Assembly (NCBI RefSeq): GCF_001766415.1
Contig: NZ_MKXO01000001.1
Location: 186,001 to 250,000 of the forward strand
Reading direction: 5' to 3'
DNA: 64,000 bases
From: Exiguobacterium aurantiacum
Lineage (GTDB): Bacteria > Bacillota > Bacilli > Exiguobacteriales > Exiguobacteriaceae
In this document: one piece after another, positions 16,750 to 25,672 of the stretch
Numbering within the stretch: position 1 is the stretch's first letter
Layout of the letters: each line of letters opens with the position of its first letter
Notes under the pieces: model-generated
The model's database searches: none
What the model was told of the DNA's origin: nothing
What the model saw: the letters and a program-made list of their open reading frames with translations, nothing else
Position numbers and translations under genes: made by a program

Positions 16750-17154
16750 ATGTCAGAAGGAATGAGTAGAAGGAGGGATGGAGATGACTCAAAACCTCAA
16801 AACGCTCTGTTTAACGAAGAGAAATTAGCAGAGCTCCATCAAATCGCTAGTGGAAATAAAGATTTTCTGAAAAAGATTGCAGAGACGTACGTCGCGCAGT
16901 TCGAGGCGAAGTTTCCTGAATTAAAGCGCGTGGTCGAGACGAAAGATCATGAACAAATCGAACAACTCGCCCACTTGTTAAAGGGAGCCTCTTATTCGGT
17001 CGGACTCGACGAGACGGCGTCGCGTTTCCAACAACTTGAACTCGCCGGTGAGACGAACGAAGTCGAGAATCTTGAACCGGTGCTTGAGGACATCGAGCGT
17101 CAAATGCAACGGTTCGCTGTCGAGTGGGACGCCTATTTCAATCGATTGGTGTAA
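16750..17154 (+). CDS. Hpt domain protein, 5' end possibly frameshifted
   Basis: About 134 residues as annotated. The core is a histidine phosphotransfer domain: helical, with QLAHLLKGASYSVG containing the phospho-acceptor His in the HxLKG motif. It would pass phosphate to receiver domains such as those of the neighbouring CheV or the PP2C fusion. The start is doubtful: the reading frame's ATGs at 16750 and 16762 have no spaced ribosome site, and the sequence MSRRRDGDD is encoded by what looks like a ribosome site. An ATG at 16784 with GGAGGG 6 bases upstream is in another frame and joins this frame if one C is added at 16795-16796. Confidence 0.75.
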   Translation: MSEGMSRRRDGDDSKPQNALFNEEKLAELHQIASGNKDFLKKIAETYVAQFEAKFPELKRVVETKDHEQIEQLAHLLKGASYSVGLDETASRFQQLELAGETNEVENLEPVLEDIERQMQRFAVEWDAYFNRLV

Positions 17155-17159
17155 TCAAA

Positions 17160-17189
17160 GAGGGGCCGCAATTTTGCGGCCCCTCGGTT
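17160..17189. terminator. terminator between Hpt gene and cheV
   Basis: A 10-bp GC-rich stem (gaggggccgc/gcggcccctc) with a 6-base loop lies between convergent stops. Confidence 0.8.
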
Positions 17190-17191
17190 TG

Positions 17192-18076
17192 TCATTTGGC
17201 TAAAAACTCATCGAGCGTCGCAATCAACATGCCGATTTCAGGCTTCGTGATTTGTGCGTTCGCGCCGACGGCGTCGCCTTTATGTTTCAAGTCATCTGAG
17301 ATGAGTGACGAGAAAATTACGATCGGTAACGTCGCGTAGCGGTCCATTTCGCGTAGCCGTCTCGTCAAATGCAACCCGTCCATTTGCGGCATCTCGATGT
17401 CGGTGATGAGCAGATCGCATTCGACACCATCTTGCTCGAACGCATCAAGCGCTTCTTTCCCGTTGTTGAAGATTGTCGTGTTGAAGTAGCCTGCATCGTC
17501 GAGCGTGTCGATGATCAAGGTGCGGAGCATCTCCGAATCTTCTGCGATCCACACTTGTTTGTTCGAGCGTTCCCTTGCACCGAGTCGTTTGACGGATTCA
17601 CGAGCCATGATGTCTTTTCGTGACAACTCGAGAGCGATGCGCTCATAGTCGAGAAGAATGATCATTTGGTCTCCTGTTTTGACGACGCCGTTCGTGATGC
17701 CTTGAACACCGCGGGCAAGATCTGACGGTGTATCGATCTGTTCCCATGAGATGCGCTTGATCTCTGTCACTTGGTCGACTCGGAGCACCGATTTCTCGCC
17801 GTTAAACTCACAGACGATCAAGCGATCCCCGTCTCCGGCTTCACGAGGATGACCGATGACCATCGGGAGATCGATGACCGTCATGACTTCACCGCGCAAT
17901 TCGATCAACCCCATGATCGCCTCAGGCGTCCCGGGTAACGGGGTAAGTGGAAGCATCGTGATGATCTCGCGAACCTTCATGACGTTAATCCCGAAAATAA
18001 ACGGGCCTGACTGGAAAATGACGATTTCTAACTCGTTCGTACCTGCTTCAAGTAAAATATTATGATCCATGCTCAA
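17192..18076 (-). CDS. cheV: chemotaxis coupling protein CheV
   Basis: A 294-residue protein with an N-terminal CheW-like domain (about 10-150: IVIFQSGPFIFGINVMKVREI, IELRGEVMTVIDL) and a C-terminal receiver domain (about 175-294: IAEDSEMLR, phospho-acceptor Asp in LLITDIEMPQMDG, and TKPE). In Bacillus, CheV links chemoreceptors to CheA and adapts the signal when phosphorylated. A TTG at 18076 is the likely start, with AGGAGGG about 8 bases upstream; the ATG at 18070 is 14 bases away. Convergent with the Hpt gene, so the two are not in one operon. Confidence 0.9.
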   Translation of the reverse strand: MSMDHNILLEAGTNELEIVIFQSGPFIFGINVMKVREIITMLPLTPLPGTPEAIMGLIELRGEVMTVIDLPMVIGHPREAGDGDRLIVCEFNGEKSVLRVDQVTEIKRISWEQIDTPSDLARGVQGITNGVVKTGDQMIILLDYERIALELSRKDIMARESVKRLGARERSNKQVWIAEDSEMLRTLIIDTLDDAGYFNTTIFNNGKEALDAFEQDGVECDLLITDIEMPQMDGLHLTRRLREMDRYATLPIVIFSSLISDDLKHKGDAVGANAQITKPEIGMLIATLDEFLAK

Positions 18077-18185
18077 TGGTGGTCCCTCCTATATCGCGTT
18101 CTCTCTTCCTTTCTATCGGTCAAATCGACCAAAGTCTTCAGTTGAAAAGTGTCAAAGTCGGGTCAAAAATCACGAAAAGTCATTG

Positions 18186-18199
18186 AGTAACCGTTTACA
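18186..18199 (+). promoter_or_regulatory. cre-like CcpA site upstream of gapN
   Basis: AGTAACCGTTTACA matches 13 of 14 positions of the CcpA operator consensus TGWAANCGNTNWCA (mismatch only at position 1). It lies 24 bases upstream of the putative gapN -35 box, a position compatible with activation. Binding is inferred. Confidence 0.5.
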
Positions 18200-18222
18200 T
18201 TACATAAACTGAATCTTTATAG

Positions 18223-18252
18223 TTGTTCAACGGAATTGATTTTGCATACAAT
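18223..18252 (+). promoter_or_regulatory. putative gapN promoter
   Basis: -35 TTGTTC (18223-18228), 18-base spacer and -10 TACAAT (18247-18252), about 50 bases before the gapN start. Confidence 0.5.
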
Positions 18253-18301
18253 GAGGGTGGCAACGAGATATCACAGCTTACTCAGGAGGCAGATAGAGAT
18301 T

Positions 18302-19735
18302 ATGAGTATGAACACGTATCCATATTTAATTAACGGGCAATGGCAAGAATCAACAACAAATGAGACGATTGAACTCGTTTCACCTTATACAGAAGAAATC
18401 GTCGGACACGTCCAAGCGATGTCGCGCGACGAAGTCGACGAGGCGATTCACGGTGCTAAACGTGCACAACAAGAGTGGGCGGCGCTTCCGGTCAACAAGC
18501 GCGCCGAGCTGTTGTACGCATGGGCGGACAAACTCGAAGAACGCGTCGATGAGATCGGTCAAATCATCATGCGCGAAGTCGGGAAGAACTTGAGCGACGC
18601 GAAGAAAGAAGTCGTCCGCACAGCTGAGATTATTCGTTATACGGCTGAGGAAGGACTTCGTTTCACAGGTGGATTCATGCAAGGCGATTCGTTCCCGGGC
18701 GGATCAAAGAATAAAATGGCGATCATCAAAAAAGAGGCACTCGGTGTCGTTCTCGCGATCTCACCATTCAACTATCCGGTTAACTTAGCCGCTGCTAAAA
18801 TCGCCCCGGCCCTTATTACGGGGAACGCGGTCGTCTTCAAACCGGCGACGCAAGGTGCGATCAGTGGCGTCAAAATGGTCGAGGCCCTGCAAGACGCCGG
18901 TCTTCCGAGCGGATTGTTGAACCTCGTGACGGGTCGCGGTTCGGTCATCGGCGACTACTTGACGTCGCACCCAGGTGTCGACATGATCACATTCACTGGC
19001 GGTACAGGAACCGGTCAACATTTGTCACAACAGGCATCGATGGTCCCGGTCGTCTTAGAGCTCGGCGGCAAAGACCCGGCGCTCGTCTTAGAAGACGCGG
19101 ACATGACGCTTGCGGCGGATCAAATCGTCAGCGGTGCGTTCTCTTACTCGGGTCAGCGTTGCACGGCGATCAAACGCGTCTTCGTGCTCGAAGATCAAGC
19201 GGACGAACTCGTCGCCATGTTGAAACAGCGTGTCGAGAAACTCACGGTCGGTTCGCCAGTCGACAACAGCTTCATCGTCCCGCTCATCGACAAGAAGTCG
19301 GCTGACTACGTTCAAGGCTTGATCGACGACGCCGTCAACAAGCGTGCGACGGTCGTCCACGGTAACGAACGCGACGGCAACCTGCTTCACCCGACGCTGC
19401 TCGATCACGTCACGCGTGAGATGCGTGTCGCTTGGGAAGAGCCGTTCGGACCTGTTCTTCCGATCATCCGTGTCAGCTCGCTCGACGAGATGATCGAACT
19501 GACGAACGAGTCAGAGTTCGGTCTTCAAGCGAGCGTGTTCACGCAAAACGTGAACAGTGCGTTCACGGTCGCCGACAAGCTTGAAGTCGGTACGGTCCAA
19601 GTCAACGGTCGAACGGAACGCGGTCCTGACCACTTCCCGTTCATCGGTGTGAAACAATCAGGTCTCGGTGTCCAAGGGATCGGACGCAGTCTTGAAACGA
19701 TGACACGCGATAAAGTGACAGTCATTAACTTATAA
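18302..19735 (+). CDS. gapN: non-phosphorylating NADP-dependent glyceraldehyde-3-phosphate dehydrogenase
   Basis: A 477-residue aldehyde dehydrogenase superfamily enzyme. Catalytic Glu253 is in LELGGKD and Cys287 in YSGQRCTAIKR; the Arg-Cys-Thr-Ala pattern and the C-terminal GPDHFPFIGVKQSGLGVQGI segment point to GapN rather than a general aldehyde dehydrogenase. It would oxidise glyceraldehyde-3-phosphate directly to 3-phosphoglycerate, yielding NADPH and bypassing phosphoglycerate kinase. Start at ATG 18302 (AGGAGG 12 bases upstream; ATG 18308 also possible). A cre-like site and promoter precede it and a strong terminator follows. Confidence 0.85.
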   Translation: MSMNTYPYLINGQWQESTTNETIELVSPYTEEIVGHVQAMSRDEVDEAIHGAKRAQQEWAALPVNKRAELLYAWADKLEERVDEIGQIIMREVGKNLSDAKKEVVRTAEIIRYTAEEGLRFTGGFMQGDSFPGGSKNKMAIIKKEALGVVLAISPFNYPVNLAAAKIAPALITGNAVVFKPATQGAISGVKMVEALQDAGLPSGLLNLVTGRGSVIGDYLTSHPGVDMITFTGGTGTGQHLSQQASMVPVVLELGGKDPALVLEDADMTLAADQIVSGAFSYSGQRCTAIKRVFVLEDQADELVAMLKQRVEKLTVGSPVDNSFIVPLIDKKSADYVQGLIDDAVNKRATVVHGNERDGNLLHPTLLDHVTREMRVAWEEPFGPVLPIIRVSSLDEMIELTNESEFGLQASVFTQNVNSAFTVADKLEVGTVQVNGRTERGPDHFPFIGVKQSGLGVQGIGRSLETMTRDKVTVINL

Positions 19736-19741
19736 ACGATT

Positions 19742-19768
19742 GGAGGGGAGAAATCCCCTCCTTTTTTT
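19742..19768 (+). terminator. gapN terminator
   Basis: 8-bp stem ggagggga/tcccctcc with GAAA loop and seven T. Confidence 0.95.
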
Positions 19769-19836
19769 GTGCCATTGAAATCCCTTCTTTCTGACAGGTA
19801 TAATGAATGAAGATAGGTGGAAGGGGTTGTGTGGAC

Positions 19837-20814
19837 GTGGCGAACTGGATTTCAAGCCAACTGGCAAGACTCGATATTCCGACACCGTTTGAGGTCGGTA
19901 ACGTGAACGTATACATCGTAGAGCATGGGGGCCGGTTTTTCATGGTCGACTGTGGCCCGGATACGGAAGAGGCATGGGCATCCTTGAACGGCGAATTGGC
20001 TGAACTCGAACTGACGCTAGCGGATATCGATTTTCTATTTTTAACGCACCATCATGCCGACCATGCCGGTCAAGCTTGGCGGCTACGGGATGCCTCGATT
20101 CCAGTCTACGGTCACGAGAAGCTCGTTCGTTATTTGGAACAGACACCGAACTTTATTAAAAAAGGCAATCACTTCTTATATGAACTGGCTCATTGGTTCG
20201 GGGCACCGGAGTCGATCATCACCAAGTTGCCGGACTACCGGGAGGCGCTACGTTGGATCGGTCCGACGACCGTCACGATGACGTTCGAAGAAGGACAAGA
20301 CGTGACGAGCGACGGGGCATGGAAGACGATTCATCTGCCGGGACACGCGAGCGATCAACTCGGACTGCTCGGACCGGGCGGCGTCTTGATCGCCGGTGAT
20401 CATTTGATCGATGCGGTCGAACCGAACCCGTTGATCGAACAACCGTATGAGGACGAAGGGTTTGCGTCACCGGTCTTACTGTATCTCGACTCGCTTAGAA
20501 AGTTACAGGAGCTTGATATTAAGCTCGTCGTGAGCGGACACGGTAATCCGATTCAGCATCCGCGGGTGCTCATCGAATCAAGGATTAGTCAACGCTATGA
20601 ACGGAGCGAACAGCTGCTGAACGACTGGGCCGACGGCTTGAGTGTGTTCGATTGGTCGATGCGGCTGTACGGGCGGAAGATGCGCCGGGCGATGCCGCTT
20701 GTCTTCAGCGAAGTGTTCGCGCGGTTGACATTGCTCGAGGAGCGCGGTCATGTCGTCAAGCAGTTAGCCGATGGCAAATGGATTTATGTGAGAGTGGAGG
20801 AAGCAATGGAATGA
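19837..20814 (+). CDS. metallo-beta-lactamase fold hydrolase, YqjP-like
   Basis: A 325-residue MBL-fold protein. The motif THHHADHAG places the metal ligands at H71, H73, D75 and H76; further ligands are in LPGHASDQ, AGDHLID and VSGHGNP. The C-terminal 80 residues form an extra helical domain. Resembles B. subtilis YqjP, whose neighbour is the SDR YqjQ, as here. Substrate unknown. The GTG at 19837 has GGAAGGGG 10 bases upstream; GTG 19831 is too close to it. The stop overlaps the next start by 4 bases (ATGA), so the two genes are translationally coupled. Confidence 0.85.
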   Translation: MANWISSQLARLDIPTPFEVGNVNVYIVEHGGRFFMVDCGPDTEEAWASLNGELAELELTLADIDFLFLTHHHADHAGQAWRLRDASIPVYGHEKLVRYLEQTPNFIKKGNHFLYELAHWFGAPESIITKLPDYREALRWIGPTTVTMTFEEGQDVTSDGAWKTIHLPGHASDQLGLLGPGGVLIAGDHLIDAVEPNPLIEQPYEDEGFASPVLLYLDSLRKLQELDIKLVVSGHGNPIQHPRVLIESRISQRYERSEQLLNDWADGLSVFDWSMRLYGRKMRRAMPLVFSEVFARLTLLEERGHVVKQLADGKWIYVRVEEAME

Positions 20815-21557
20815 GACATATTGTGATCACGGGTGCGTCGAGCGGCTTTGGTGCCGCTTTGGCGCATTCTTTTTCGGCAGCGGGCTATAAGCTGACGTTA
20901 ATTGCCAGAAACGAGACGCGCCTTCGAGAGCTCGGGACGAAACTATCTGCAGACTGGATGGTCGCGGATGTTTTGACAAGTTATGAGACGCTCGTCGACG
21001 ATGTCGTACGGAAATATGGACCGATCGACGGTTGGGTCAACAACGCCGGCGTCGGTGAGTTTGACCGGGTCGTTGATCAAACGACGGACGTCATCGAAGA
21101 GACGATGCGCTTGAACGCGATCGCGCCGATGGTGATGTCGCGTGACTGTGGGCGCCGGATGAAGCGAGGCGGGACGATCATAAACGTTTGCTCGCAAGCT
21201 GCCAAAGTGCCGACCCCGAAGTCGGCCGTGTACGCCGGATCGAAAGCGGCGTTGCTCCAGTTTTCAAACGCGCTCCGGCTCGAGCTGAAGCCGGCAGGTG
21301 TCCATGTACTGACAGTCAATCCTGGTCCGATCAACACGCCGTTCTTTGATCGTGCTGATAAGACGGGTCGCTATGAACAGAGTGTGCGTCGTATCATGCT
21401 CGACCCAGATCAGTTGGCACAGCGGGTCGTCTCAGCGTTTGAACAATCGAAACGTGAAGTCAACGCCCCGTGGTGGATGGACTTAGGCGGAAAACTGTAC
21501 GCAATGTGCCCGATTTGGTTCGAACGGTTGGCAAAACGGGGATTTGACAAAAAGTAG
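20811..21557 (+). CDS. SDR family oxidoreductase, YqjQ-like
   Basis: A 248-residue short-chain dehydrogenase beginning MRHIVITGASSGFGAAL. It has NNAG in the middle, catalytic YxxxK in VYAGSKAALLQ and the PGPINTPFF segment. A hydrophobic/basic C-terminus (FERLAKRGFDKK) may touch the membrane. The ATG at 20811 has GGAGG 10 bases upstream and overlaps the MBL stop. This MBL-SDR pair leads into the transporter/lipid-enzyme genes 20 bases downstream and may belong to the same transcript. Confidence 0.87.
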   Translation: MRHIVITGASSGFGAALAHSFSAAGYKLTLIARNETRLRELGTKLSADWMVADVLTSYETLVDDVVRKYGPIDGWVNNAGVGEFDRVVDQTTDVIEETMRLNAIAPMVMSRDCGRRMKRGGTIINVCSQAAKVPTPKSAVYAGSKAALLQFSNALRLELKPAGVHVLTVNPGPINTPFFDRADKTGRYEQSVRRIMLDPDQLAQRVVSAFEQSKREVNAPWWMDLGGKLYAMCPIWFERLAKRGFDKK

Positions 21558-21576
21558 TAGAGAGAGGGGAAGTACG

Positions 21577-22749
21577 ATGCGACGAATACGACAATTTGGG
21601 CTGCTGTTTGCGCTTGTTTTTCTCAGCGCCTGCGGGACGACGGGAGCAGACTTGGCCCCGACGTTTGACGAGGCGGTTCAAGAGGCTGAGCAAACGACGG
21701 TCAACTTTTACTTGTGGGGTGGGGACGACGGCATCAACCGTTACATCGATGACTACGTCGCACCACGCCTGAAAGAGACATACGATATCGAGTTGAATCG
21801 CGTCCCGATGGACACGGCCGAATTCATTCGCCAACTGTCACTCGATAAACGTTCGAACCGAGAGGCGGGCACGATCGACCTCATGTGGATCAATGGTGAT
21901 AATTTTAGAAACGCGGCCGAGGCGGAGCTTCTACAAGGCGACCTGCTCGATAAAATCCCGAACGCAGCACTTTTGAACGAGACCGCGCAAGCGACCGACG
22001 CCGGGACGCCGACCGACGGACTCGAGGTGGCGTGGGGCAACGTTCAGTTCGTGCTGCACTATGATGCCGACAAAGTGACGAATCCTCCGGCGACGTTCGA
22101 AGAATTACATCGTTGGACCGAAGCAAATCCGGGTCGTTTCACGTATCCTGAAGTGACAGACTTCACCGGTAACGCGTTCGTCCGCCATCTGCTCTATGCC
22201 GAGTACGGGGAAACGATCCGGAGCGATCAAACGATCCCGGATGCATTTTGGGATGAACTCGCGACGTGGTCACCGAATCTGTGGAAACAAGGAGCGACGT
22301 ATCCGAAGTCACTCGCTCAACTCGACCAACTTTATGCGAAAGGTGACGTGTGGATGACGATGGGATTCAATGAGCGTCGTGCTGAGGCCGAGCGAAACGA
22401 CGGCGTGTTTCCAGACGGGACGCGTGCACTCGTCCTCGATCATTCAATCGCCTCGACGCATTTTCTCGCGGTCCCGTTCAACGCAAGCAATCCGAACGGT
22501 GCCATCGTCGTGATCAATGAATTGTTGTCACCGGAAGCCCAACTCGCCAAACAAGATGCGACGTATTGGGGGGACGGGACGTCGCTCGATTTGACGAAGC
22601 TTGAACGAGCGGACCGGGAAGCCTTCCTCAAGCTGGACACGGGCGTCACGTATCCAGACCCTGAACAACTTGCCGAACGTTCGATTGCCGACTTCGGGCC
22701 GAGCGTGATCGATCAAGTTCGTGAGGGATGGTCCCGTGTCGCGAGGTAG
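21577..22749 (+). CDS. ABC transporter substrate-binding lipoprotein, YnjB-like
   Basis: A 390-residue periplasmic-type binding protein. The signal peptide MRRIRQFGLLFALVFLSAC has a lipobox LSAC, giving lipid attachment at Cys19. The mature part has the look of the YnjB family (FYLWGGDDGINRYIDDYVAPRLKE near the N-terminus, DLMWINGDNFRN, a C-terminal YPDPEQLAERSIADFG). This family is distantly related to iron/thiamine/polyamine binding proteins, but its ligand is unknown. The ATG at 21577 has GAGGGGAAG upstream. It overlaps the first permease gene by 14 bases. Confidence 0.85.
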   Translation: MRRIRQFGLLFALVFLSACGTTGADLAPTFDEAVQEAEQTTVNFYLWGGDDGINRYIDDYVAPRLKETYDIELNRVPMDTAEFIRQLSLDKRSNREAGTIDLMWINGDNFRNAAEAELLQGDLLDKIPNAALLNETAQATDAGTPTDGLEVAWGNVQFVLHYDADKVTNPPATFEELHRWTEANPGRFTYPEVTDFTGNAFVRHLLYAEYGETIRSDQTIPDAFWDELATWSPNLWKQGATYPKSLAQLDQLYAKGDVWMTMGFNERRAEAERNDGVFPDGTRALVLDHSIASTHFLAVPFNASNPNGAIVVINELLSPEAQLAKQDATYWGDGTSLDLTKLERADREAFLKLDTGVTYPDPEQLAERSIADFGPSVIDQVREGWSRVAR

Positions 22750-23512
22750 CGTCGGCTTGAGCGTCATCGTCTTATTGCTACCGCTCGCCGGTCTGGCGTT
22801 TCTAGCCGGTGAGACCGCTTCGTTCGAATGGACGTCACTTTGGCGCGATGCGGCGTGGCGGGCGAGTTTAGCCGTCACGCTTTACGTGACGCTCGTCTCG
22901 ACGACGATTTCGCTACTCATCGGGACGTGGTTGGCACGAACGGTCCGGATTCGAGAGGCGGTTTGGCTTTCAGCGCTGCTCAAATTGCCGATGTTCGTGC
23001 CGCATGTCGCAGGTGCGTATTTATTTTTGTTGTTGTTCTCGGGCGGTTTTCCGTTTTACGGGCTTGTGGAAGCGAACGAGCGCCATCACTTTGTCGTCAT
23101 ATTGACGTATGTGTGGAAAGAAGTGCCGTTCGTCTTTTTGATGATGCTCGGCACATACGGGCAACTGAATCGCGGCTATCTCGATATGGCGAAGACGCTC
23201 CAACTCACACGGTTCGAGCAGTTCAAAGTCGCGGAGTGGCCGTTTTTACTGAAGCCGCTCTTGGACTCGTTTTGGATTTTAGTGGCGTTCATCTCGTTCG
23301 CTTACGAGGTACCGGCCCTGCTCGGGGTCACATTCCCGGAGCTGCTCGGGGTGCTCGCATACGAACGGCTGACGACAGGGTTGTTTTTAAACGCGAATGA
23401 ATCCTACGCGGTCGCACTCGTTTGGACACTATTGATCTCAGTCGGGGCTTTTGTATCGTATCTCGTTACGGCCAAACGAAGACGCCGGATTGAAAAAGGG
23501 GTGAGGCGATGA
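22736..23512 (+). CDS. ABC transporter permease (first of two), YnjC-like half
   Basis: A 258-residue membrane protein with six or seven hydrophobic helices and the EAA-loop-like segment YLDMAKTLQLTRFEQFKVAEWPFLLKPL that docks on the ATPase. In E. coli YnjC both permease halves are fused; here they are separate genes. Start at GTG 22736, with GAGGG 8 bases upstream, inside the end of the binding-protein gene. Overlaps the second permease by 4 bases. Confidence 0.82.
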   Translation: MSRGSVGLSVIVLLLPLAGLAFLAGETASFEWTSLWRDAAWRASLAVTLYVTLVSTTISLLIGTWLARTVRIREAVWLSALLKLPMFVPHVAGAYLFLLLFSGGFPFYGLVEANERHHFVVILTYVWKEVPFVFLMMLGTYGQLNRGYLDMAKTLQLTRFEQFKVAEWPFLLKPLLDSFWILVAFISFAYEVPALLGVTFPELLGVLAYERLTTGLFLNANESYAVALVWTLLISVGAFVSYLVTAKRRRRIEKGVRR

Positions 23513-24210
23513 GTCGGGTCCTTATCATCAGTTTCATCTTGTTCCCGTTTCTCGGCTTACTCTTCGGTTTGCCTTCTCCGATCCGATTGGATGAAGTGCT
23601 CATGAACACGGTGTTCTACGTCATCAGTTTGGCCGTCATCAATGTCTGGCTCGGTCTCGGGACAGCGTGGTGGCTGATTTTTACAGAGTCGAGATGGCGG
23701 ACACTCGTCGAGTGGCTCGTCTTTATCCCGTTGTTCATTCCGGTCATGGCGAGTATGTTCGGTATGTACATCGTGCTCGCGAACGTCGGGCTCGTCGGGA
23801 CGTATGCCGGTGTCTTGCTCGTCTTGCTCGTCTCGACGCTCCCGTACTCGATCCGGCTCGCCTACAATGCGATGTATGTGATCGGACGCCCGCTCCTTGA
23901 GCAGACGATGACACTGCCGCCGCTGCCTCGATTTAGCATGGTGCTGTTTCCTTTGTTGGCGGCGACGATGCGGACGATCGTCTTGTTCTCGACGGTCATC
24001 GTTCTCGGTCAGTTCGTGCTCGTGCAATTGATCGGTGCAGGGCTCATCCCGACCGTCACGACACAACTGTATCAATCGTATGCGGGAAATGACGTTTCAT
24101 TGGCACTACAAAACACGTGGGTCCTCATCTTGTTGCCGGTCTTGTTGTATATCGGTCTCGGAGGATTGTTCCGCGCAGCGGTAAGAATTATGAAGGAGCG
24201 GTTAAGATGA
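23509..24210 (+). CDS. ABC transporter permease (second of two)
   Basis: A 233-residue membrane protein with about six helices. A shortened EAA-like loop RPLLEQTMTLPPLPRFSMVLFPLLAATM should contact the ATPase. The start ATG overlaps the first permease stop and the end overlaps the ATPase start by 4 bases. Together the two permeases form the membrane channel of the YnjBCD-like importer. Confidence 0.82.
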   Translation: MSRVLIISFILFPFLGLLFGLPSPIRLDEVLMNTVFYVISLAVINVWLGLGTAWWLIFTESRWRTLVEWLVFIPLFIPVMASMFGMYIVLANVGLVGTYAGVLLVLLVSTLPYSIRLAYNAMYVIGRPLLEQTMTLPPLPRFSMVLFPLLAATMRTIVLFSTVIVLGQFVLVQLIGAGLIPTVTTQLYQSYAGNDVSLALQNTWVLILLPVLLYIGLGGLFRAAVRIMKERLR

Positions 24211-25091
24211 GTTTAGTCGTTACGAAAATACAAAAAAACTTTAAACAACGCGACGTGTTGAACGGGGTCGACCTGATCGTTGACAAGAAAGAGATCCATG
24301 CGCTTGTCGGGGTGAGCGGGTCCGGGAAGTCGACGTTGCTACGGATTATCGCCGGACTTGAGACGGCAGACACGGGGACGGTGACGTGGGACGGAGAGCC
24401 GCTCCTCGGGACGCCTCCTCACAAGCGGCGCATCACGATGCTGTCACAATCACCGCTTCTGTTCCCGCATCTGTCCGTCGGGGAGAACGTGACGCTCGCG
24501 ACTCAAAACCGGTCCCGGGAGCAGGCGGAGGCGTGGCTTGACCGTGTCCGCCTTCCGGGCCGATATGATGATGACATCCACGAACTTTCCGGAGGCGAGC
24601 AACAGCGTGTCAGTTTTGCCCGTGCCCTTGCGGCCGAGCCGCGGCTCATTTTGTTAGATGAGCCGTTCACGAATCTCGATCCGGATTTGAAGTACGAGTT
24701 GCAGCGGCTGATCCGGGACCTCGTCCAACAACTCGAGTTGACGGCGTTGCTCGTGACCCACGACCGGGAAGAAGCGATGCTCGTCGCCGATCGGGTGACG
24801 TTGCTCGAGGACGGAGAAGTCCTAGCGACGGGGACGCCAGGCGAACTTTACGAGACTGAGCCGGCGTTTGGAGACTTTATCGAGCTTTCAGGTTCGTCTT
24901 ATCCGGCGACGATGATGGAAGTGACGGAAGAAGCAGGCGAACCGGTCGTACTCGTCCGACAGTTGAATCGCTTCGGCAATCGCCTAGGCGAGTATCGCCT
25001 CGCGACCGGTACGTACGTCATTCTCCCCCGGGATGAATCGTTTCAGGTCGGGGAGACCTACTATTTGCGGAAGAAAAAAGGAGTGGTTTGA
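24207..25091 (+). CDS. ABC transporter ATPase, YnjD-like
   Basis: A 294-residue ATPase with Walker A GVSGSGKST at 35-43, signature LSGGEQQR, Walker B LILLDEPF and switch THD. The C-terminal 80 residues form a small regulatory beta-domain (TOBE-like), as in iron/sulfate/molybdate-type importers. The ATG at 24207 has AAGGAG 8 bases upstream. Stop overlaps the next start by one base (TGATG). Confidence 0.9.
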   Translation: MSLVVTKIQKNFKQRDVLNGVDLIVDKKEIHALVGVSGSGKSTLLRIIAGLETADTGTVTWDGEPLLGTPPHKRRITMLSQSPLLFPHLSVGENVTLATQNRSREQAEAWLDRVRLPGRYDDDIHELSGGEQQRVSFARALAAEPRLILLDEPFTNLDPDLKYELQRLIRDLVQQLELTALLVTHDREEAMLVADRVTLLEDGEVLATGTPGELYETEPAFGDFIELSGSSYPATMMEVTEEAGEPVVLVRQLNRFGNRLGEYRLATGTYVILPRDESFQVGETYYLRKKKGVV

Positions 25092-25672
25092 TGCTAGACA
25101 CGTACGGAAGCCGCTGGGTTCGTCCCATCGTTGAACGAGGGGCCGATCGGCTTCTAAAATGGAATTTCACACCGAACGAAGTGACAATCCTTGGAGGGAT
25201 CATCGGGATCTCGGTCGGGTTCTTTATTTATAATGACATGCTTTGGACAGCGGTCGCCCTGCTTTGGTTATCGGGTCTTCTCGATGTCATTGACGGGACG
25301 ATGGCGCGCCGCTCTCGGAAGACGGGGTTTGGCACAGTGCTCGACCTCGTCTTCGATCGCATCGTCGAGATCTCGGTCGTCGTCGCGCTGGCGCTTCGTT
25401 ATCCTGAGCACATGCCGGTCTTTCTCTTCTTGCTCGGATCCTTCGTCGTTGCGATGACGCTGTTTCTCGCCGTCGGAGCCAGCAGTTCAAAACGTTCTGA
25501 GAAATCATTTTATTATCAACCGGGCCTCCTTGAACGGACGGAGTGCTTCATCTTGTTCACGCTCATGATTTTATTCCCGTCGTGGATCGGGGTCGTCGCG
25601 ACGCTGTTCCTCATCCTTGAAGTGTTCACGATCAGCCAACGCCTGTTGGAAGCACGGCGGATTTTACGATGA
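25091..25672 (+). CDS. CDP-alcohol phosphatidyltransferase, YnjF-like
   Basis: A 193-residue membrane enzyme with about five helices and the full catalytic motif D(x)2DG(x)2AR(x)7G(x)3D(x)3D (from DVIDGTMARR to DLVFDR). Members transfer a phosphatidyl group from CDP-diacylglycerol, or a phospho-head group from a CDP-alcohol, to form phospholipids. The ATG at 25091 follows GGAG by 7 bases and overlaps the ATPase stop. E. coli ynjF encodes a similar enzyme beside the same type of transporter. A separate pgsA is at 49821, so this one probably makes a different lipid. Confidence 0.87.
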   Translation: MLDTYGSRWVRPIVERGADRLLKWNFTPNEVTILGGIIGISVGFFIYNDMLWTAVALLWLSGLLDVIDGTMARRSRKTGFGTVLDLVFDRIVEISVVVALALRYPEHMPVFLFLLGSFVVAMTLFLAVGASSSKRSEKSFYYQPGLLERTECFILFTLMILFPSWIGVVATLFLILEVFTISQRLLEARRILR

